NCBI RefSeq assembly: GCF_000383235.1
Contig: NZ_KB910928.1
Span: 1 to 64,000 of the forward strand
Source: Bacillus sp. 123MFChir2
Lineage (GTDB): Bacteria; Bacillota; Bacilli; Bacillales; Bacillaceae_G
Reading direction: 5' to 3'
Length of the DNA stretch: 64,000 nt
The position numbers and the translations under genes are program-made. This document shows positions 59,579 to 64,000 of this stretch, piece by piece. Each line of letters opens with the position of its first letter. The stretch's first letter is position 1. The notes below the pieces were generated by a model. The model saw nothing but the letters and a program-made list of their open reading frames with translations. It was not told the origin of the DNA and searched no databases.

Positions 59579-59583
59579 TGTAG

Positions 59584-59944
59584 CGTCCCAGGAGAGATTC
59601 GAACTCCCGACCGACGGCTTAGCTTACCACCATAGCTTTCGCTACCAGCAAATACTGTTTGTAGTCTGGACTATATCTTCACCATTTCAGGTGCGACACG
59701 TGTAGTCTCTACGGAACCTCACGATGATTTTCATCATACTTTAGAGTTTTTACCATTAAGGTGTTTCCTTAATCATTCAAAACTCCTCAATCTCCTTAGA
59801 AGATCGTAAGTTTCCTCGGTATTACCATCAGCCGTACTGTTAAGGCTTCACCGATATAGTGTCGTCCACTTTATAGGTTCTTGTTTCCCTATAAAGGCTC
59901 CTATTCTTGAAGGCCGTTGCTCTATCCTGCTGAGCTACTGGGAC
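59584..59944 (-). tRNA. tRNA-Arg(UCU), interrupted by a group I intron
   Basis: The 5' half is 59910-59944 and the 3' half 59584-59622; together they give a 74-nt cloverleaf with acceptor GTCCCAG/CTGGGAC, anticodon stem ACGGC/GCCGT, loop CTTCTAA (anticodon UCU, decoding AGA) and T-arm GGGAG/CTCTC. The 3' end is followed by CTA instead of CCA, so the CCA end must be added or repaired enzymatically. One base separates it from the upstream tRNA-Gly, so they are co-transcribed. Confidence 0.93.
59623..59909 (-). ncRNA. Group I self-splicing intron in the tRNA-Arg anticodon loop, 287 nt
   Basis: The 5' exon ends in U (CTT) and the intron ends in G, as group I introns require. The exon end GGCCUU can pair with intron AGGAGCC, placing a U-G pair at the splice site. 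Conserved core elements are visible: GUAGAGACUACACG at 59699-59712 and AAGAUAUAGUCC at 59668-59679 (P7/R-S region), a P2-like hairpin CTTTATAGG/CCTATAAAG, and a 3' hairpin TAGCGAAAGCTA. No ORF, so it cannot encode a homing enzyme. It lies between anticodon bases 34 and 35. Confidence 0.9.
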
Positions 59945-59945
59945 A

Positions 59946-60019
59946 TGGAGCGGGTGAAGAGAATCGAACTCTCGACCAGAGCTTGGAAGGCTCTTGTTTT
60001 ACCACTAAACTACACCCGC
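59946..60019 (-). tRNA. tRNA-Gly(UCC)
   Basis: Acceptor GCGGGTG/CACCCGC, anticodon stem AGAGC/GCTCT with loop CTTCCAA (anticodon UCC), T-loop TTCGATT and encoded CCA. First of a two-tRNA transcript. Confidence 0.96.
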
Positions 60020-60094
60020 ATAATATGTTTTTTTCTAATCGCCTTATCGACAGTTTTCATTATATTACCGATACCAATGAAAGTCAACACCATT

Positions 60095-60131
60095 TTTAAA
60101 AAATAGGGCGAAGAATTTTTCACCCTATTTT
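60095..60131 (-). terminator. Terminator after ysnB
   Basis: AAATAGGGTGAAAAATTC...CGCCCTATTT hairpin with six T; the ysnB TGA stop is part of the stem. Confidence 0.8.
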
Positions 60132-60626
60132 AAATGTTTTTTGTGCTACGATTGTTCCTTCTAAAGTTAGAAAGTGAATGTCCATTATATCCTCTTCTAT
60201 TTTAAGTAAGGCAAATGTTTTTTCTCTTCGCGAACGCGGCAAGAGGATGCTTCCTGGATTGACAAACAAAATATCGTCTATGATTTCTGCTCCTAATATA
60301 TGTGAATGACCAAAGCAAACGACATTTGCCTCTGCTTCTTTCGCACGATATAAAAGTGTTTGCAGCGTCATTTTAATATTGTATAAATGTCCATGCGTGA
60401 TAAGAAAACGTGTATTTTGTACTTCTGTGATAATATCATTTGGAAAATCTCCAGCATAATCACAGTTTCCTTTCACTACATGAAATCCTTCTAGTTCAGC
60501 ATGCTGCGCCGTTAATTCCGAATCACCGCAATGAATCATCACATTGACGCTTCCCTCATACTGTTCTTTTAATTGCTTTAGCTCTTTCACAGAACCGTGA
60601 CTGTCGCTCACAATTAACGCCTTCAT
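60120..60626 (-). CDS. ysnB: Metallophosphoesterase YsnB (YfcE family)
   Basis: Calcineurin-like phosphodiesterase of 168 residues with SDSHGS (8-13), HCGDSE, VKGNCDYAGD, ITHGHLYN and FGHSH metal-binding motifs in order. Known relatives hydrolyse model phosphodiesters; the physiological substrate is unknown. AAGGGAG precedes the ATG. Last gene of gerM-rph-rdgB-ysnB, the same order as in B. subtilis. Confidence 0.93.
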   Translation of the reverse strand: MKALIVSDSHGSVKELKQLKEQYEGSVNVMIHCGDSELTAQHAELEGFHVVKGNCDYAGDFPNDIITEVQNTRFLITHGHLYNIKMTLQTLLYRAKEAEANVVCFGHSHILGAEIIDDILFVNPGSILLPRSRREKTFALLKIEEDIMDIHFLTLEGTIVAQKTFKIG

Positions 60627-60627
60627 C

Positions 60628-60694
60628 GGTTTAGCTCCCTTATTATCCCGCTATTCGCGGGGGATGCCCCCCACGAATGGAAGTTTCACTTTAT
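60628..60694 (-). repeat. Hairpin repeat overlapping the rdgB stop codon
   Basis: Opens with AATAAAGTGAAACTT, including the rdgB TAA, then CATTCGTGGGGGGC / CCCCCGCGAATAG. Same opening sequence and plan as the element at the valS stop. It occupies the whole rdgB-ysnB gap and may modulate readthrough. Confidence 0.7.
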
Positions 60695-61302
60695 TCTTCT
60701 CCTAAAAACCAGACTGGAATTTTTTCTTCTAATTTACGAAGTGCACGTCCGCGGTGACTAATTTTATTTTTCTCATCCGACGACAATTCTGCCATCGCGC
60801 TTTTGTATTCTTCTACATAAAAAATGGGATCATACCCAAAACCATTTTCCCCGCGCTGCTGTTCTAAAATCTTTCCTTCACAAGTTCCGTTTACAATCAA
60901 TGGTTCTTTATCTTGTTGCGGGAAGGCTACAGCTAATGCGCAGTAAAAGCGTGCTGTACGTTTCTCCATTGGAATATCCTTTAATCCGTCTAACACCTTT
61001 TGAATGTTGGCTTGATCATCCTTTTCCTCACCTGCATAACGAGCAGAGTGGACTCCTGGTTTCCCTTGCAACGCATCTACAATTAAACCAGAGTCATCAG
61101 CAATGACGATCTCATTTAGCTCTTTACACAGATGCTTCGCCTTTAAAATAGCGTTTTCTTCAAACGTTTCACCAGTTTCCTCTACTTCTTCAAGATGAGG
61201 AAAATCATAAAGGGATTTTACTTCTAAATCAAACTTTTCAAATAGCTCCGCAAATTCACGTACTTTCCCAGCATTCTTTGTTGCTACGACAACTTGTTTC
61301 AT
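60691..61302 (-). CDS. rdgB: dITP/XTP pyrophosphatase (RdgB/YsnA)
   Basis: Removes non-canonical purine nucleoside triphosphates. 203 residues with [41 protein letters not shown] and the C-terminal SHRGRAL motif. 10 bp after rph with GAGGTGGAA before the ATG. Confidence 0.96.
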   Translation of the reverse strand: MKQVVVATKNAGKVREFAELFEKFDLEVKSLYDFPHLEEVEETGETFEENAILKAKHLCKELNEIVIADDSGLIVDALQGKPGVHSARYAGEEKDDQANIQKVLDGLKDIPMEKRTARFYCALAVAFPQQDKEPLIVNGTCEGKILEQQRGENGFGYDPIFYVEEYKSAMAELSSDEKNKISHRGRALRKLEEKIPVWFLGEE

Positions 61303-61312
61303 ATTTCCACCT

Positions 61313-62050
61313 CTATTCCATATGAGTTACAATATCACCTAATGCTTCTTTTTGCATTTCAACAAGCTGCAAAATCCCTTGTTCTGCTACATCAAGCAAC
61401 TCATTCAATTCACCGCGGCTAAATGTTGCTTCTTCTCCTGTACCTTGCACTTCAACAAAGTGTCCTTTTCCTGTCATAATGACATTCATATCAACATTCG
61501 CCTTCGAATCTTCTGCATAATTTAAATCTAATACAACACCATGCTCATCAACGATTCCAACAGACGTTGCCGCCAAGAAATCTTTCACTGGAAGTTTTGA
61601 AACTTTCCCTGCTTCCACAAGCTTCTCAAATGCTAACACCATCGCTACATACGCACCAGTAATAGAAGCTGTTCGCGTTCCTCCGTCAGCTTGAATGACA
61701 TCACAGTCAATCCAAATTGTTTTTTCACCAAGCGCTTCTAAATCAACAACCGCACGCAATGCCCGTCCAATTAAACGTTGAATTTCCATTGTACGCCCTG
61801 TTACTTTTCCTTTACTTGATTCACGAATCGTACGCTGTTCTGTTGCACGAGGGAGCATCGAATACTCTGCTGTGACCCACCCTTTTCCTTCCCCTCTCAT
61901 AAACGGAGGAACTCGATCTTCAATCGTTGCTGTACAAATCACCTTTGTATCACCAACTTCAATTAGTACTGACCCTTCTGGATGTTTTAAATAATTCGTT
62001 TGAATATGTATACGGCGCAGCTCTGATGCTTGTCTACCATCTACTCGCAT
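61313..62050 (-). CDS. rph: Ribonuclease PH
   Basis: Phosphorolytic 3' exoribonuclease trimming tRNA ends. 245 residues with [19 protein letters not shown] (N-terminus), [29 protein letters not shown] and the C-terminal [14 protein letters not shown] region. Relevant here because the tRNA-Arg in this window needs 3'-end maturation. AAGGGGG before the ATG. Confidence 0.97.
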   Translation of the reverse strand: MRVDGRQASELRRIHIQTNYLKHPEGSVLIEVGDTKVICTATIEDRVPPFMRGEGKGWVTAEYSMLPRATEQRTIRESSKGKVTGRTMEIQRLIGRALRAVVDLEALGEKTIWIDCDVIQADGGTRTASITGAYVAMVLAFEKLVEAGKVSKLPVKDFLAATSVGIVDEHGVVLDLNYAEDSKANVDMNVIMTGKGHFVEVQGTGEEATFSRGELNELLDVAEQGILQLVEMQKEALGDIVTHME

Positions 62051-62118
62051 AAAAATAACCCCCTTGTAACTACTACTTGTTAGTATAGCCCATTCAAAAT
62101 TTATGTTATGTATTGAAA

Positions 62119-62155
62119 TAAAAGAAGGGGAATTAGCTGCATTCCCCTTCTCTTC
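62119..62155 (-). terminator. Hairpin after gerM
   Basis: GAAGGGGAAT and ATTCCCCTTC pair across GCAGCTA on the minus strand, followed by TTTTATTTC. It separates gerM from rph. Confidence 0.82.
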
Positions 62156-62184
62156 CTACATTCAGTATATCAAATTATTTCCGT

Positions 62185-63225
62185 TTAAAAACTACCTGTA
62201 TTCACGTTTTTCGGACGATCCACTGGTTTTATTAATTTATCGCCCTTTTCTGTAACGAGATTCGCCTTTCCATTCACTTGAATAGATACATTTTCCACAC
62301 CTTGTTTTTCCGTTAAAGATAATACAAGCGACTGCAATACATAGTTGGAAATTGCACTTTTATCTTTATTCACATAAATATTTTCATTAAAGTTCAATGT
62401 CACGGTCCCTTTTTCAAGTTTTGGTTCATTGATTAATCTCACATCTGGATTAAAATCATATGTTAACGCCGACTTTTGCGACGGTCCTTTCACGAGTTCT
62501 TTTACAATTGTCGCAGCTTCATTTTCCTTTCCTTCAGCAACGCGGCGTGTTACCGGCACATAATATGTTTGCTTATTATTTTGCGCTAAGAAATACAGCG
62601 TAATTGGTTTTGTATTTGCAAGATCCGCAACTTGCTCATCGTCAAAGTTAATACCATTCGCTCGGCTGAATCCATTACCAATCGGTGTACCAGCAACAGG
62701 CATTTTCGCTAAATCTTGCCCATTCATACTAAACTTCACATTCTTTACTTCTTTAAACTGTGTTAATGTCCAAGTAACCGCTTCTACAATGCGGCGTTCT
62801 TCTTCTTTTTTATAGTTTTTCAGTTCTTTTGAAAAATCAACAACTGCAGTCCCATCTTTTTTCACATCAACTGTCATTTCTGTATCCGCTGGGAGCACAG
62901 CTTGAAATCCATTTGGCAATACATTTGTTACCGGTCCGTCTTTCACTAAGTATTGTAATGACTGCTTAATTACCGCGTTATCTTTTGGAGCAGGTAACTG
63001 CACCGTTTGCGGCACAACATAACCATTTTTATCTACAAGATATAAATCTAATTTTTTCGTTTCCCCTTGTTTTGCAGTTTCTTTCTTCTCACCATCCGTA
63101 TACGTTACTTTCTTAGGCGGATCAATTTGCTCTGTTGCTTTTTCCTTACTAAACAAACCGCATCCTGCTAATAAAACTGTACTTAATGTAGCACAAACAA
63201 TCCATTTGAAAGTCGATCTAGGCAT
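62185..63225 (-). CDS. gerM: Germination (cortex hydrolysis) protein GerM
   Basis: Spore lipoprotein needed for normal sporulation and germination. 346 residues: signal peptide with lipobox LAGC (Cys22 becoming the lipidated N-terminus), then two GerMN domains (about 75-185, KLDLYLVDKNGYVVPQ; and about 210-325, ITLYFLAQNNKQTYYVPVTR). GGGGGAAAG precedes the ATG. Upstream of rph as in B. subtilis. Confidence 0.95.
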   Translation of the reverse strand: MPRSTFKWIVCATLSTVLLAGCGLFSKEKATEQIDPPKKVTYTDGEKKETAKQGETKKLDLYLVDKNGYVVPQTVQLPAPKDNAVIKQSLQYLVKDGPVTNVLPNGFQAVLPADTEMTVDVKKDGTAVVDFSKELKNYKKEEERRIVEAVTWTLTQFKEVKNVKFSMNGQDLAKMPVAGTPIGNGFSRANGINFDDEQVADLANTKPITLYFLAQNNKQTYYVPVTRRVAEGKENEAATIVKELVKGPSQKSALTYDFNPDVRLINEPKLEKGTVTLNFNENIYVNKDKSAISNYVLQSLVLSLTEKQGVENVSIQVNGKANLVTEKGDKLIKPVDRPKNVNTGSF

Positions 63226-63318
63226 ATGCTTTCCCCCTAAAAAATCTAAGTTTGTACTATATGTATACGAGCCCGAGTTTCACTTTAGAACAAGCAATGA
63301 CAACTTATCTAAAAAAAC

Positions 63319-63546
63319 GTATCTACTCAGTCACTCTAAAAAAAAGGCAGAACCACCCTTTTCTTTTTAGGTTGGCGAGTGCAACTGGCCGCGTGTTAGA
63401 GCGGTCAGGGCCTTTTCTTGCCACGTGCAACGTTTTAAGACAAAGAAAGGTAGCGAGGTGGATGTCCATTTTTATCTTCGTAACCGCAATCTAGATGATG
63501 AAACATGAAAATAACTTTCTAATGAAATGTATGACTGAGTAGTTAC
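63319..63546 (+). repeat. bcr-type interspersed repeat, copy 6 (CTACTCAGTCA-ended subtype)
   Basis: 228 bp with inverted ends (GTATCTACTCAGTCA at left, TGACTGAGTAGTTAC at right) and the core AGCGGTCAGGGCCTTTTC. Closest to copy 4. It lies between gerM and the nirB promoter; no gene is visible in 63226-63687. Confidence 0.85.
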
Positions 63547-63593
63547 AAAATAAATTACAGACATTTTTGAACAATTTATGAATCCCTCAAAAT

Positions 63594-63609
63594 TGTGATA
63601 AATATCACA
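63594..63609. promoter_or_regulatory. Fnr/Crp-type box upstream of nirB
   Basis: TGTGATAAATATCACA is a perfect 5-6-5 palindrome matching the Fnr/Crp family consensus. A TATAAT at 63632-63637 places the box centre at about -42 from the expected transcription start, the class II activator position, suggesting anaerobic induction. Confidence 0.8.
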
Positions 63610-63687
63610 TCTCCTTATTCTTCAAAACTTTTATAATACAAGCATAAAAGATTGTTAAACATTTCACATAAAAGAAGGGAAATGAAT

Positions 63688-64000
63688 ATGAAAACACGTT
63701 TAGTCATGATCGGAAATGGTATGGCGGGAATACGCTGCATCGAAGAAATTTTAAAACAAAACGATACCTTATATGACATTACCATTTTCGGAGATGAACC
63801 GCACCCAAACTACAATCGCATTATGCTCTCCCACGTCCTACAAGGAAAGACAAACATGCAAGATATCATTATGAACGAATATAGTTGGTACAAAGAAAAT
63901 GATATTACGTTGTATACAAATGAAAAAGTGCTGAAAATTGATCGAGAAGAACAAGTCATTGTTACAGACACGAATCGTCTTGTTATGTACGACAAACTCA
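63688..64000 (+). CDS. nirB: Nitrite reductase (NAD(P)H) large subunit, 5' part
   Basis: First 104 codons of an FAD-dependent NirB/NasD-type protein: LVMIGNGMAGIRCIEEIL is the FAD-binding beta-alpha-beta motif, followed by YDITIFGDEPHPNYNRIMLS, typical of nitrite reductase large subunits. The frame runs off the right edge. GAAGGGAA is better spaced from the ATG at 63688 than from one at 63682. The Fnr-type box upstream fits a role in nitrite/nitrate ammonification without oxygen. Other pyridine nucleotide-disulfide oxidoreductases are possible but less likely. Confidence 0.85.
   Translation, partial: MKTRLVMIGNGMAGIRCIEEILKQNDTLYDITIFGDEPHPNYNRIMLSHVLQGKTNMQDIIMNEYSWYKENDITLYTNEKVLKIDREEQVIVTDTNRLVMYDKL

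Noticed and set aside
59623-59909. The tRNA-Arg insert as an archaeal-type bulge-helix-bulge or group II intron
   Set aside because: At 287 nt with U/G boundaries and P7 core motifs it fits group I; there is no GUGYG start or domain V.
59917-60099. Plus-strand frame over the tRNA genes
   Set aside because: It is antisense to tRNA-Gly and tRNA-Arg and has no coding signal.

Overview
This is an AT-rich Firmicute chromosome segment that I assign to the Bacillus cereus group. The gene order safA-nadA-nadC-nadB / iscS-nadR / pheA ... obg-spo0B-rpmA-prp-rplU ... spoIVFB-spoIVFA-minD-minC-mreD-mreC-mreB-radC-maf-spoIIB-folC-valS-ysxE-spoVID-hemL-hemB-hemD-hemC-hemX-hemA-ysxC-lonA-lonB-clpX-tig-ysoA-ysnB-rdgB-rph-gerM is the Bacillus backbone. 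The protein sequences, the SafA/ExsA repeats, an RNase E/G gene beside rplU and several copies of a bcr-type interspersed repeat point to B. cereus sensu lato. The species cannot be fixed by eye. Nearly everything is on the minus strand; the exceptions are iscS-nadR, a MOSC gene, a 64-codon small gene, yvbH and the start of nirB.

Layout. 1-6.8 kb: the 5' part of safA and the NAD biosynthesis locus, with a NiaR-type operator between nadB and iscS. 6.8-8.4 kb: a MOSC protein and pheA. 8.5-15.1 kb: a Bce-type antimicrobial-peptide module (response regulator, sensor kinase, ABC ATPase, two tandem FtsX-type permeases) lying between pheA and obg. 15.4-25.8 kb: obg/spo0B, the L27/Prp/L21 group with its leader, rng, spoIVFBA, minDC and mreDCB. 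26.0-31.9 kb: radC, broken into three exons by two different group II introns. 31.9-41 kb: maf, spoIIB, folC, valS with a T-box, ysxE and spoVID. 41.2-47.6 kb: the heme operon hemAXCDBL, with a perfect Per box upstream and a mobile repeat inserted between hemD and hemB. 48-57 kb: ysxC, lonA, lonB, clpX, tig, ysoA. 57.2-60.0 kb: two tiny genes, yvbH, a small accessory stretch, and tRNA-Gly plus a tRNA-Arg(UCU) carrying a group I intron in its anticodon. 60.1-64 kb: ysnB, rdgB, rph, gerM, and nirB behind an Fnr-type box.

Functional themes are sporulation (SafA and SpoVID are partners; Spo0B, SpoIVFA/FB, SpoIIB, GerM, YsxE), cell shape and division (MreBCD, MinCD), cofactor synthesis (NAD, heme, folate) and protein quality control (LonA, LonB, ClpX, trigger factor).

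The most striking content is RNA-based. Two self-splicing retroelements sit 88 bp apart in radC; the first splits the JAMM metalloprotease-type motif and both leave the reading frame restorable by splicing. A 287-nt ORF-less group I intron lies between anticodon bases 34 and 35 of tRNA-Arg(UCU). In this window, intact RadC and this arginine tRNA can only be produced after RNA splicing.
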